Assembly (NCBI GenBank): GCA_902806595.1
Contig: CADCXC010000004.1
Location: forward strand, 310,001 to 374,000
Direction of reading: 5' to 3'
DNA length: 64,000 nucleotides
Origin: Pyrenopolyporus hunteri
Taxonomy: Eukaryota; Ascomycota; Sordariomycetes; Xylariales; Hypoxylaceae
Positions 1-11,746 of the stretch are shown one piece after another. Under the pieces are notes generated by a model. It had not been told where the DNA came from. It saw only the letters and a list, made by a program, of their open reading frames with translations, and searched no databases. How positions within the stretch are numbered: the stretch's first letter is position 1; each line of letters opens with the position of its first letter. Both the position numbers and the translations under genes were made by a program.

Positions 1-3000
1 ATTTAAAAAATTATAAACGGTATAAAAATAGTTTAAAAAATTAAAAAATTAAGTTTTATAAAATAATATTTAAGAATTAAAGTAATTAAAAATCGAATTA
101 AAAGGACGATTATATTATTTTACGATTTTTATATCGAAAAAATCGTATAACGATTTAATTTCGTTAAAAATAATTAAATATCGATAATGTCGTTTTTAAT
201 TAATAAGTTTTTAAAGTATAAGGATATTATTATAACGAATGTAATAAAAAATTATTAAAAGTGCGTTAAATTAATATTTTATATGATAATTATAATAAAA
301 TTAAATATCGCGTTCGTAGTAATTAAATTTTCGACGTTTTTAATAAATTTTAAACCCGAACATTTTAAAGTAATAAATTAAATGATTAAATATTTATATG
401 TTACGTATTATTTAAACATTAAATATAAAAATGAAAATGTCGGGTCGTAAGTTTTATAAATTATAAAAAACGTGTCGTATATTAACGATATAAAAATTAA
501 AAAATCGATTTAAAAGTATATAATATATTTATTTAACGGTTTAATAATATAAAAATTAATTCGTTAAATTATTATAACGATTTTAATAACCGAAATCGAG
601 TTATTTATTTTATTCGAATTAACGAAGAAAATTATAATTACGAAATATTTATTTAGAAATATAAAATTCGATTTAAAAAAAAATTAAAAAATTTATAATA
701 ATAATTAATAAACGATTAAATTAATAATAAAAGAAAATTAAAAAATTATTATTAAATTAAAGTATATAAATATTTATAATATATAGTTACGATAAAAATA
801 TAAAATTAATTTTTTTCGAGTAATTTATTTATTTATCGATTAAATACCGGTAAATAGGTTTATTAAAAATTTATTAAAATAAATTTTCGAATATTTTAAA
901 TTATTATTTAATTTATAAAACGTTCGTAATTTATTAGATTAAAAATAAAAAAAGTAAAAAATAATATTTTTAATTAAATAAAATTAATTTTTAATGAAAT
1001 ATATTATAATTATTTTAATTATAATATATTTATATTATATTATTAAAATAATTATTTATAACGTTTAATTAATTAACTTTTAAATTTTTATATTAATAGT
1101 TTATTACGAAGGATTTATTTCGATAAAACGTTACGAAATCGAAAAAACTTATTAAAAAAAACGTATTTAATTAATTTATTTAACGTAGCGCGCATTCGAG
1201 TAAATGATTTTAACGAATTTATTTTAAAGTGGGAGTTTTTTTACGATATAATTAAAAAGCGACGAGTAAAAGTTTTACTTTTATTATTAACGATAAAATA
1301 AATAAATTAATTATTCGATTTAAATTTTTTATTCGTAATTTTAAAAAGTATATATATCGTAATAATGTAACGCGCGATATTTTAAAAAAAAAAATTAACG
1401 AATTAACGCGACATATATATAAAAAACGACGAATTTATTTTTTAATTTTTAAAAATTCGAGTTTAAATTAATCGACGAATTATTAAAATAACTTTTAACG
1501 ATTTATCGATTAATAATTAATAAATAATAAAAAGTTACGAAAAAAAAAATTATTTATATAAAAACGTATAAATGTTCGTTTATATATAATTAATAACGCG
1601 ATTTATAATTAATCGTTTCGTAATATTTTTTAATAAAACGATCGATTAAAATATTACGCACGTATTTAAAATAAAGTGTTTCGTGTAAAGTAATAACGTT
1701 TAGTCGAATCCGTTGTTTTTTATTAATTTTAAGGGTATTTTTACGGTCGTTTTTAATTTTACTTAAAAAAATAACGCGTTACGAAATAATAAATAAATCG
1801 ATAACTATTTTATTTATTCCGTTCGTAAATAAAATATTTTAATTAAAATTACCGTAAACGTCGAAATTAAAAAAACTTACGAAAAAAAAATTTAATTATT
1901 AAAACATTAAAAACATCGAGTTAAAAATCATCGTACTATTAATAAAAATAATTATTTTAATAAAAGAAATACCCGCGATAAAAAAGTTAAACGCGATAAT
2001 ATAACCGATATTAATACTACTTTAATTAAATTAAACTTTTAATTACGATAAATTAATACGAACGTATTTAATTTCGCGTATATTAACGATATAAACGATA
2101 GTTAAAACTTTACGTTTAAATATGCGATTTATAATAAATTTACGACGATACGTTAATAAAAATTATTATAATATAAAATAACATTTAAAAAAAAATCCCA
2201 TATACGATTAAATAATAATATTAACGTCGAAAAATTTAAAAATTACGTTTTAAAATAAGTTAAAAAGTTATAAATGAAAATTTTTAATAATATAATAAAA
2301 AAAACGGGAAAAAAATTAATGTATGTTTTTAAAAAAGTTTAAAAGGTAAAAAAGTGGGGGGAACGGCTATTTATATAAACGATTACGTATTTTATTATTT
2401 GAAGTTTTTTTAAATAAGTGTTCGAAAGATCGTAAAAATATTTACGGTGTTTTTTAAATTATTAAAAAGATTTTTAAAGTTTTTAAAAAATATTAATAAT
2501 TAATTAAATATAACGATTTAATTAATTAAAGTAATAATAAATTATATCGATAAAATAACGTATATAATTTATAAAACGCGTATTTTATTAAATAAAATTT
2601 TTTTTATTATATTTATCGAAAAAATTATATATTAAAAAATAAATAAAAATATAAAAAAAATAAAATAATAAATAAAAATATGTTTTATTAATACGGCGTT
2701 ATTAAAAAAATATATTATAAAACGTAAACGATTAAAACATTAAAAATTAAATTATGTGTACGTATTAAAAATATATATTTTTAAGTTTTATATTAACTTA
2801 CGGTTTTACGTATTATTTAATTAATAACGTTTATAAAAAAAGAGTTTTTTTTTATAAATAAATAAAAGTTTTATGTGTTTTTTTATAATATATTTTTTTT
2901 ATGTATTTTTAAAAGATTATTCGTATCGTTTTTATTTTAATTTTTTAAAAATTAAATATTATATAACGTAAAAACAATTTAAACAATAAATTTAAATTTA

Positions 3001-3264
3001 TAAATTTTAAATTAAAACGTTAATTTTTTTTAATTTTTTTTATAAATTATAATTTAATAAATTTTTTAATAATAAATTAATTACGTTATATATATACATT
3101 TTTTTATTTTTATTATATTTATTTTTTATTAATTAAACGTTATATTTAAATAATAAAAACGTAAAAATTTATTTACGACTTATAAATTTAAATATTTTTT
3201 TTATTTTTACTTTAAAATTTTCGTTTTAATTTAATATTATTAATTTTAATAACATTAATTAATA

Positions 3265-3476
3265 TTAATAAATACGTACGTAAATAAAATAAAAAAAATA
3301 ATAATAAAAATAAACGCGATATAATAAAATTAATATTATATAAATTATTTAAAAAAAATTATTTAATAAAAAAACCGTAAAAAAAATTTCTTTTATATAA
3401 ATAAAAATATATAAATATTTTTTTTTTCTAAAATATATATTACGAAATAATACGTATATAAATTAATTAACCATTA
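3265..3476 (-). repeat. 210-bp repeat copy A (inverted)
   Basis: This is the reverse complement of the copies at 6440, 32786 and 38724. Recognisable marks read on the minus strand are a TTAATTAATTTATA start, a TTTTTTTATTAAATAATTT core and a CGTACGTATTTATTAA end. With copy B it forms inverted ends of a unit of about 3.4 kb. The homology seems to run about 40 bases further outward when compared with copy C. Boundaries are good to about 15 bases. Confidence 0.75.
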
Positions 3477-6439
3477 ATTTTTATATTATAAATTTTAATA
3501 TTTTATTTTTTATATATTTAAAAAATATAAATTAATTAAACGTTTATTTAAATAATGTTATAAATTAATTAATCGAAAAAAATAACATTATTATTATCGT
3601 CGTTTATAAATAAAAATATTTATAATTTTATTTCGATAATATAACTTTTTTTATAAAATTCGAATTACGTTATATTTATATTCGATTTAATTATTTTTTT
3701 ATAATTAAATTATATACTTTTTTAAATAAAATAAATTATAACGTTAATATTAAAAATATTAAAAAAATTAATAAATTTTATTATTATTATTAAATTAAAA
3801 ATAAAGTTTTTTAAAAATTTAAATTTAATTTAAAAAATTTTAATATAAATTTTAATTACGAAATCATCGTTAATATTATATATTTAAATAAACGTTTTAT
3901 TTTATATATAATTAACGTCGTTATAAAATTTTAAATTATTTATTTTATAAAAATTATTTTTATTAAAAAAATTTAAAATATATTAAAATAATATTAAATT
4001 AATATTTACTTCGAACTTTTAAATATTATTATATATAATATCGATATAAATTTCGATAATATTAAATTTCGAAATAAAATTTATATTATTAAAGTTATTT
4101 ATTATTAAATATTCGTCGAAATATATTAATTTATTAATAAAATCGAAAAATATTATAATTTTATTCGTAAAATATACGAAATTATTATCGATAAATTTTA
4201 AAGTTTAAATTTACGCGTATTTTAATTATAAATAATTATTAAAATAATTAATAATATCGTTAATTTTAATAATTTAATATTTATATTTTTTATATTTAAC
4301 GTTTATTTTAAAATTAATATAAATTTATTTTTTATTTTTATATAAATTTAAAAAATATAAACCGTTTAAAAAATAATAACGAAAATTAAAAAAATTAAAA
4401 TATAACGTTTTATAAAAAATACATTAAATATATATAATAATTTTAATATATAAAAAATTTTTCTCGTATTATTTTTTATCGATAACGAAATATTTATTTA
4501 TAAAAAAAAGGAAAAATAAAAAAATCTTTATAAAATTATTATAATATTAAATAAAAATATTACCGTCGTTTTTAATATTTCGAACGAAATATTTACGTTT
4601 AAAAACTTTTATATTAAATCGTATATTTAATTTAAAAAAAACCCCGTATCGGTTAAAAAACTTAAAATCGAATTACTCGTATTAACTTTTAACTTCGATA
4701 ATTATTAAATTATTTCGAAAAAAAACTTTATATATATTAACGATTTTTTTTATACCGTTAAATTATATATTATTAATAAAAAATAAAAGAATTTTACTTT
4801 TATTATTAAATTATAAACGAATAAAAAAATTATTATATAAAAAAAACTTTATAAAATATCGAATATAAAAAAATTTAATGTTTTATTCGAAAAAAATATC
4901 TTATATTTAAAAGTTTACGATATAATTATATATCGAAACGTTACGATTTTTAAATTATAAATAATTTATAAAATTAAAAATAAAAACACCGTTATATTAT
5001 ATAAAAAATTTCGTTTAATAATTTAAAATTATAATAATTTCGATAAAAAATATATTATAATATATATATTTATTATTTAAAAAGTTAATTAACGTATTAT
5101 ATTAACTTTAACGTTTATATTATATCGTAAAAAAATAAAAATTATAATTTAAAACATTATAATAATTTACATTTAATTTAAAACATCGATATAAAAAATT
5201 ATTTTTATATATTTATTAATTAAATTTAAAAATAAATACTTTAAAAAAATATTATTATAAATAATTAAATTTTTATATAATTTTATAAAATTAAATATTT
5301 ATTAATTTAAAATTTATTTACGTTATTATTAATAAAAATTACAAATAAAATTATTAACTTTCGATTTTTATTTATTTATAATAAATTCGAATTCGTTTAA
5401 ATTTATTAACTTTTAAATAAATAATATTTTTAATATCGATATTACGAATTTTTTTACTATTAAAAATAAAATTTTTAATAAAATTAAAATTAAAATATAC
5501 CTTTAAAAAATTATAAATTTTAAAATCGAAAATTTTAATAATTTATATATTATAATTTACGATAAAAATTTTAACGTAACGATTATTTAAAAAAATTAAA
5601 TTAAAAAATTTAAACTATTAAACGTTAAAATTTTCGATATAATTAAAAAATTTATAAAATAATAAATTTAAAATATATATATCGTTTTTATATATTAATT
5701 CGAAGTAACTTTCGATTATTTTATAACGATTTAATACTTTAAATTTAAATTTAAAAAAATTAAAATTTTTAATATTAAAATTAAATAATAAATAAATAAT
5801 TAAATACGTAAATTTTATTATATCGAATTAAACTTTTAAAATTTACGTTTTTATATTTTTATTAATAAATTTTTCGTAAATAATAAAAATTTAAATTTAT
5901 AAATTAAATACGTTATTATTTTAAATAATAAAAATTTTATCGATCGAAATAATAAAATATAAATTATTAATAATATTATTTATTAATTATTTATTAAATG
6001 TAAATAAATTATTTATATCGTATTTATAAATAAAATTTATAAAATAATTTAAAATTTCGACGTCGATTACGTTATTTATTATATAATTAATATTATTTTA
6101 AAACGTTTTTTATTTTTTAAAAATTTTTTTATATTATATATCGATTTTTTATTATTATATTAATATTTAATATAAATAAAAAATATTAATAAAAAAAATT
6201 AATAATTAATTTTATAATTTTAAAATAATTTTATAAAAATCGAAAAATCGATAATATTCGATAAATATATAAATCGTATAATTTTATAAACGTAATAACG
6301 AAAACGTTTTTTAATAAAATTATATAAAATTTAATAGAAAAAAATTAAATTAATTTAAAATTAAAAAAATAAATAAAACGAAAAATTTAATTAATAATTC
6401 GTAATTAATTAATTACGAAAAAAAAATAAAATAAATAAT
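3475..6439. repeat. Shared 3-kb internal block, copy 1
   Basis: The block matches 35761-38723 in the same orientation over its whole length; the two lengths are 2965 and 2963 bases by my edge positions. Shared landmarks include TAATTTTTATATTATAAAT at the left edge and the 210-bp repeat immediately right of it. The differences I looked at are mostly C/T or G/A, as expected for independent RIP of one ancestral sequence. The coding content is destroyed in both copies. Confidence 0.7.
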
Positions 6440-6649
6440 AATTAATTAATTTATATACGTATTATTTTATAATATATATTTTTTAAAAAAAATACTTATA
6501 TATTTTTATTTATATAAAAAAAATTTTTCCTACGATTTTTTTATTAAATAATTTTTCCTTTTTAAATAATTTATATAATATTAATTTTATTATATTATAT
6601 TTATTTTTATTATTATTTTTTTATTTTATTTACGTACGTATTTATTAAT
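6440..6649 (+). repeat. 210-bp repeat copy B
   Basis: It is in direct orientation with copies C and D and inverted to copy A. It ends in CGTACGTATTTATTAA. The sequence to its left (3475-6440) is colinear with the sequence left of copy D, so the repeat and the adjoining block moved together as one unit. Confidence 0.75.
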
Positions 6650-6765
6650 AATAACATTTAAAAAAATAAAATTATAAATTTTTATATTTAAAAAAATTAA
6701 ATATACGAAAACTTTTTAAATACGATTTATACCTTATTAATTTAACGTACCGTATAATAATTAAA

Positions 6766-7395
6766 GGGGAAAAGCTAAGATTAAAAGTTTTAGGGTTGGA
6801 TTTGATGATCATAGTGTTATGACGTAGGGGTTGGTTGGTAAGTTGGGGTTAAGTCGGGGCGGGAAAGGAACGTTAAGGTTCCCAGCCTCAGCAGCTCTCA
6901 GGTACCTCTGTGTCGTACTATGGTACCAAATACAACCCAGGACCCAGCCCCAGCCCCCAGCCCCAGCCCCCTAAACTTCCTAGAATTATACTGAGCTCGA
7001 GTACATAATTCCCACGAACTTTCCCAGAAACCTCATCCTGTCAATTACCGCCCCTTGGGCAATACACATACAGAAACTGAACTTCCCACCCACGCCTATC
7101 TTTTCGAGTCGATTGGCTGGTTGTATTCAATCAAGGAAAACATTCTGCGTGCTATGAACAAAGTTTCCGATGAATACAGTCTGATAACTTCCTGTTTGGT
7201 AATTATGTCGCCTTCCTATCCCTTTCTCTCTTCCTCTTCTCTTCTTCGTCTTCTTCCTCTATTTTTCCCTTTACTTCTTTCTTACCCACCTACTAGGTAG
7301 GTATCCTGGGTAGCTTCTCCCCTTTTTCTACTCCCTTCTCATCATTGCCTTTCTAAATTATCCCACTGTGTTGTCCGGTCCATTCAGTACCAACT
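6766..7395. other. Gene-free spacer with CCCCAG run
   Basis: This is the transition from AT-rich repeat to normal DNA and the 5' flank of the TLDc gene. It holds a short imperfect CCCCAG(C) repeat at about 6940-6972 and a pyrimidine-rich stretch at about 7205-7350, typical of fungal promoters and 5' leaders. No convincing ATG-started frame was seen. Confidence 0.6.
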
Positions 7396-9141
7396 ATGGG
7401 TTCTGAACGTACCCCAGAGAAGGTCTGCAAATGGATCGCGCAGGGTCGGCTGTCGCAGGACCGGATCATGTCGCGCTTCGATGATCTTCTACGGGAGGTT
7501 CGCGGGATTTACCCCGATTACATGGCGTCCCTCCAAACCGTCTTTCCGTCGGTCTGCAGCGGTGCTCATCCTGGCGAGTGTGACATCGTAGCCGAATCGG
7601 CCTTCCTCTCTCTTCTAGAGGCCCGCGTGCCCTTCCTCCGCAACCGAGAAGGAGCCGAGGCGGGAGGAATTATTTATGCTATGCTCGCATACCTTAGTAC
7701 CCTGCCATTCCCTCCGCAGAAGTCTTATTCGGATGGCCTCTCTTTAAACCGTCTGGTTCGGGGTCTAGCCTGGGCGCTCCCGGATAACGCCCGGTCTATC
7801 TTCGAACAATCTAATTTCTCACGGGTGCGTACGCGTTCGGACCACGAACGGTTACTCTTCCAGAGCTTAGCTACCGACATCACCCCCTCCTCCATGCAAG
7901 ACGAGGTCCGGCGGCAAACACGCTTGCTCGCAGACCGCCACCTCTTTGACGGCGTCTCGGAATCCAACTATGATTTGTGTAAGGTAAACCACGATGACGA
8001 CGGTGATGAGATCTACTTCGATCTGTTGGAGGTGCTGTATTCGACGCAAGAGGAGCGGGCCCCCGGGATGTCGCCTGTTTCAATGGACGGGTTCCGGGAT
8101 TTTGCAAAACGGATGAGGGTTGAGAGGGGAATGCCAGAGATACATACTCTTTGCATACCGGCCCCGCGATTTGAGGTACTTGTGAAGACTCTTTTGGCAC
8201 TGCAATTTGATCCTGTCACTGTTGAGCAAGACGTCGTCGAGCCGTGGGAATACGACGACGCGGCCAAGTGCATCTGCGCCACCTTCACGCAACATCTGGA
8301 TCAGTCCCAGGACGCCAACACAAACTCAGGGTTTATATCCTGGCCCTCGTATTCCCGGGCTCTGCAAGCTGCCGCCCCATTCCTTTTCTACCCTTTCTAT
8401 CTTCTACTTGAGGTCATTTTGTTAAATAAAGCAACGGAGACAAGCGAGTATAACCCAACGGAACCAATTCCTCACATACCGGACGGAGCAGTGCTCACGC
8501 GACCACGCGTTAGTCAACTTAATACGTTCCTCGCTCACTCTTTCTATGTCCCAGACCTACGGCGTGTAGCTTGTTATACATCCGCACATTTACCCACGGC
8601 GGCTTCACTCGTAGAGACTATCCTAAGCGTCCCCGATGAAGCGATAGTGCTGTTTGCCGGCGGAAGCCCCTCCTCTCTATCACGAAAGGGGGAACCTTAC
8701 GTGTTCGGCCTTTTCAGCCCAGCACCCAAGGCCGATAGCTCCCATATCCGGTCTATCGCCGAATTTAACCCAGATAGCGTGGGTCAGCAGGAGTGCTCTT
8801 TGTTCCAGCTCGCACCTAGACAGGACGTATTTCGCGGGGTCGTGGGAGCACCGGGATGGAGTCTAATTGTCGACGCTAGCGGTGACCAGACCCTTGTATT
8901 TGGGCAAACCACTAGTGCTAACATCGGCGAAGATGAAAAGGGTGGAATGATACTAGTCCTTCGGGACGGGTTGAGGCGAGGTGAGGTCCGACACCGGGGT
9001 AAGGGCATCGAGATGGATGTGAACTGGGACGTGGATGACACGGCAAAAGATGTGGTATATGAAGCGAATCCATACCGTGGTGATTGGGTTCTTCAGTTTG
9101 ATATCGAGCAGATCGAGGTCTGGAGTGAGATTGAGGAGTAG
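7396..9141 (+). CDS. TLDc-domain protein, RTC5-like
   Basis: A single exon of 581 codons starting at ATG 7396. The N-terminal part (about 1-340) is helical with no motif I can name; the segment around residues 130-160 (NARSIFEQ...HERLLFQSLA) resembles the RTC5/TLDc group from memory. The C-terminal part (about 375-581) looks like a TLDc domain: SFYVPDLRRVACYTS, a stretch giving AIVLFAG and YVFGLFSP, a mid-domain CSLFQLAP, and a final FDIEQIEVWSEIEE that fits the usual TLDc ending (F..xxLEVW). TLDc proteins bind and regulate the V-ATPase and protect against oxidation; yeast Rtc5 promotes V-ATPase disassembly. The exact role here is inferred. No signal peptide or membrane segment is evident. 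The left neighbour is a RIP-hit repeat only 630 bases away, yet the gene itself is not AT-skewed. Confidence 0.8.
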   Translation: MGSERTPEKVCKWIAQGRLSQDRIMSRFDDLLREVRGIYPDYMASLQTVFPSVCSGAHPGECDIVAESAFLSLLEARVPFLRNREGAEAGGIIYAMLAYLSTLPFPPQKSYSDGLSLNRLVRGLAWALPDNARSIFEQSNFSRVRTRSDHERLLFQSLATDITPSSMQDEVRRQTRLLADRHLFDGVSESNYDLCKVNHDDDGDEIYFDLLEVLYSTQEERAPGMSPVSMDGFRDFAKRMRVERGMPEIHTLCIPAPRFEVLVKTLLALQFDPVTVEQDVVEPWEYDDAAKCICATFTQHLDQSQDANTNSGFISWPSYSRALQAAAPFLFYPFYLLLEVILLNKATETSEYNPTEPIPHIPDGAVLTRPRVSQLNTFLAHSFYVPDLRRVACYTSAHLPTAASLVETILSVPDEAIVLFAGGSPSSLSRKGEPYVFGLFSPAPKADSSHIRSIAEFNPDSVGQQECSLFQLAPRQDVFRGVVGAPGWSLIVDASGDQTLVFGQTTSANIGEDEKGGMILVLRDGLRRGEVRHRGKGIEMDVNWDVDDTAKDVVYEANPYRGDWVLQFDIEQIEVWSEIEE

Positions 9142-9556
9142 GAGAAGTAAACAATTAGGAGTATAAGATCCGAACGTACCCTACTACCATTGAAGCCGCT
9201 CGGGCTGGCCGTTCGGCAACTCTAACACGTCTAGGACAAAAAATCACCAGTCCGGCACGTTACACCTAAGACTGTCTGTACTGGCCCATCGAGATTTCAT
9301 AAGCCGAATCATAAGGCTACCTTTCGTTTCCTTGGCTCGGATGAGAAAGGCTAACATAGTGGTATATTAAATCTACCCTATGAACGGGCTACATAACCCG
9401 ATCATAATCCATTTTCGAGTAGCTTTGGAACGGCCTTGTTAACCTTAACATTTAACTGCAATTGATTTTCTAGCTGCAACCTCCCCATTCTTGGATTATG
9501 TCTTCCGGATTCACCGAACGCCCTGTACGTGTTGTCTATCACTACCTGCCTAATCT
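9142..9556. other. Convergent spacer
   Basis: 415 bases between the 3' ends of the TLDc gene (+) and the ferric reductase (-). It would hold both 3' untranslated regions and terminators. No other feature was seen. Confidence 0.5.
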
Positions 9557-11746
9557 TCACCAACTGAATGCTTCGTCAACCAACTTCACCATCCTACCCC
9601 TCTTTGCAAGTTCCGTCACGATGGATCGTACTTCGTCGGCCATGCTATTAGGCCCGCACACAACAACAGCCGTCTCGCTGTTTTCGACAACTTCCCGCTC
9701 TAGGATAGCGCGTAGATCCAATCGCCTCCCCACGGCAATATCGCCCACGACACCCGGCACAAGCACATCCGGACCGAGGACTACCCTTACCGCTTCAACC
9801 AACGACTTGCTTCTCGCACCCCAGAACAAACGTATGCGCCCCGTACCCCGCGCGCGAAGTACCGATGCCACGGCTGAGATACCAACTCCTCCAGCAATAA
9901 GAACGCAATTTGGGATCGTACGTAGCTCCTCCAGCGGAAGAGCGGCGTAGGAAGCCTCAACGAGGACGGGCAATGACTCCTTTTTGCGAAGGGCAGCCGT
10001 TAGACCCTTCCGTCCAGTTCTGATGAAGAACGTTAGGCCCGGCTTAAACGATAAGTCAGTGCATTTTAGAATGATGGGTTCACCCAAGCCGACGGGCGTG
10101 ATGTCGGACGAGTGAGGCGCCTTTTCAAGGTCTTTCGGAGATATCCTAATATTCTCATTGGTCGTCATCGTACTGGGTGTTCTCTGTGGTTCCTCGGCCA
10201 TCAAAGTCCCGATAACAGAGAACGGGTGGTTCTCCCACACGAACCATGTTAATGTCGGGAAGTAGAGGTACGCATGACCCTGTGCGATGATGCCTGGGAT
10301 GTCAACCCGGATGTATTCCTCGTCTACGGCCGCGATCTCAGCCCTCTTAATTCCGTTCCGCGCTAATCGAACAAGGCGCATGAGTCTGTCGAAAGCCCAA
10401 AAGCCGAAAGCGATGTATAACCATGTTTCGTAACCCCACTGGTTGAAATACCGATAGTAGACGTGGAAGTAGCAACTGATCAAAACAATAAAGGCGAAGG
10501 CGAAATGGAAAGTGATGAAAAAGTTGTATATCTTCCGTCTAATTGGAAGAGCGCTGGCGGGGAGGAGAATGGACATGGCTAGAGTAGCCACAATCCCCCA
10601 TATCCAATACGTCCTTTTACTCTCAATGTCGTGTGATTCTCGGACAATAGCAACTTGCAAATAAATTGCAGAATGTATACAAGCCTCAACCGTGCAGATT
10701 ATTGCGATCCAACGGTGAAGGAGCAGGAACGTCGAGTACGACCAGTCGGTGACATGCAGAAGAAGATTATTCCGACCAGAATAGATGATAAGGAGGGCAA
10801 GGTTAGCAAAGCTCAACACCCCTTGACGATTGGTAATATAAGATAATACTTGATCCCTATCCCCTTCACTGCCCGGATCAGCCGGTACCAAACGGTAGTC
10901 GACACATGATAGCACAACATTGATGGTTAAAAAGTACCCTATAAGCAACGCCTGGCCACGCGTGGGGACGAGGGCGAGATCGTAAAACGGCTGTCGATGT
11001 CTATGACCAAATAGCGGTGGGTCAATTAGGTATGCGCGGAACTTGCTCGTAACGATTTTGGGAAATGGTACAAAGCGCAGCAGAGAGCACGCTATGGGTA
11101 TAGCGGCGCCCATGATCAGGAGGATTAGTCTTTCACTGCAAGTTAGCAAAATAACTAGAAAGGGGGAGCTGGCACTGGTAGGGAAAATATCTACGAACCC
11201 GAATTCGTTCTGCCTGATTTCCATCTGCTGGAACGATAGATAAGCATTGTAAGTGCTTGAATACCGCCGCTCGTCAACTAACGTAGTTTCATTCAGTAAC
11301 GACCGAAGGTCAACGACCACTTCTGGCGGTGGGTTAGCATGGAGTAGGGCAACGGAATACGGTTCTTTTGGAATTGTTCCTCCGGCTTCACGGCCGATGA
11401 GAAAGTTAGACCAGTAATCCTCCAGGCTAGAGGTCGAATCGTCCGGGCAGTGGGTGCTGATGCAGTAGGCAACGCTGCGAAGGAAGCTGTCGTCGGCGGC
11501 ATAGCAATCGTCTGAGGTCATGAATCCCCGCCCACCCCTGCCGTCACGACGCTCTCCTCTACCTCCATGATACCCAATGACAGAGCACTCGAGTCGGTAA
11601 TGGCTTATTAAACCATGGCAGGTGTATGCACAGATCGGATCGAACAAAGATATACCATATCCGACGAGGCCACGGCCTTGATGGTTTTCCTGGCTTTTAG
11701 CTACAGCCAATGGAGCGATGACGAGGATAGCTAGATTAAGTTTCAT
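9557..11746 (-). CDS. Ferric reductase transmembrane component (FRE family)
   Basis: One exon, 729 residues. I start at ATG 11746, because the frame upstream opens only at a GTG and the chosen start gives a clean signal peptide (MKLNLAILVIAPLAVA). A cysteine-containing ectodomain follows (about 20-140, with CAYTC, CYAADD, CISTHC). Next is the ferric-reductase membrane domain. Its bis-heme histidines are visible as LLLHRW with IHSAIY 14 residues on (about 345-360), and as FHFAFAF with CYFHVYY (about 415-430). The cytosolic part has the FAD-binding HPFSVIG (about 505), the NADPH-binding AGGVGISAV (about 620) and the terminal VCGPNSM. Family members pass electrons from NADPH via FAD and two hemes to reduce extracellular Fe(III) or Cu(II). 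It stands head-to-head with a copper transporter, which suggests a role in reductive copper uptake, iron uptake, or both. Confidence 0.93.
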   Translation of the reverse strand: MKLNLAILVIAPLAVAKSQENHQGRGLVGYGISLFDPICAYTCHGLISHYRLECSVIGYHGGRGERRDGRGGRGFMTSDDCYAADDSFLRSVAYCISTHCPDDSTSSLEDYWSNFLIGREAGGTIPKEPYSVALLHANPPPEVVVDLRSLLNETTLVDERRYSSTYNAYLSFQQMEIRQNEFGFVDIFPTSASSPFLVILLTCSERLILLIMGAAIPIACSLLRFVPFPKIVTSKFRAYLIDPPLFGHRHRQPFYDLALVPTRGQALLIGYFLTINVVLSCVDYRLVPADPGSEGDRDQVLSYITNRQGVLSFANLALLIIYSGRNNLLLHVTDWSYSTFLLLHRWIAIICTVEACIHSAIYLQVAIVRESHDIESKRTYWIWGIVATLAMSILLPASALPIRRKIYNFFITFHFAFAFIVLISCYFHVYYRYFNQWGYETWLYIAFGFWAFDRLMRLVRLARNGIKRAEIAAVDEEYIRVDIPGIIAQGHAYLYFPTLTWFVWENHPFSVIGTLMAEEPQRTPSTMTTNENIRISPKDLEKAPHSSDITPVGLGEPIILKCTDLSFKPGLTFFIRTGRKGLTAALRKKESLPVLVEASYAALPLEELRTIPNCVLIAGGVGISAVASVLRARGTGRIRLFWGARSKSLVEAVRVVLGPDVLVPGVVGDIAVGRRLDLRAILEREVVENSETAVVVCGPNSMADEVRSIVTELAKRGRMVKLVDEAFSW

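Larger units (their letters stand above)
1..6765. mobile_element. RIP-degraded repeat block, cut by window edge
   Basis: The block is almost pure A and T, and nearly every remaining C sits in a CpG. It ends sharply near 6765, where composition returns to normal. No open frame of useful length survives on either strand. It holds a 210-base repeat in inverted orientation at about 3265-3476 and 6440-6649. The roughly 3 kb between these two copies is colinear with 35761-38723 in the second AT-rich block. RIP of a transposon is the known cause of this pattern in ascomycetes. The element class cannot be read from such damaged sequence. The part from 1 to about 3260 matched nothing else that I could spot by eye. 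Confidence 0.85.

Noticed and set aside
6740..6800. Second copy of the 8.4-kb element's terminal repeat at the first block's edge
   Set aside because: Only a GGGGAAAAG-like similarity; CACGTG and the rest of the end sequence are absent.
7055..7300. 81-residue frame before the TLDc gene
   Set aside because: Begins at TTG and its second half is a pyrimidine-rich promoter tract translated as Ser/Leu/Pro.
9498..9950. 150-residue plus-strand frame
   Set aside because: Antisense to the NADPH-binding end of the ferric reductase.
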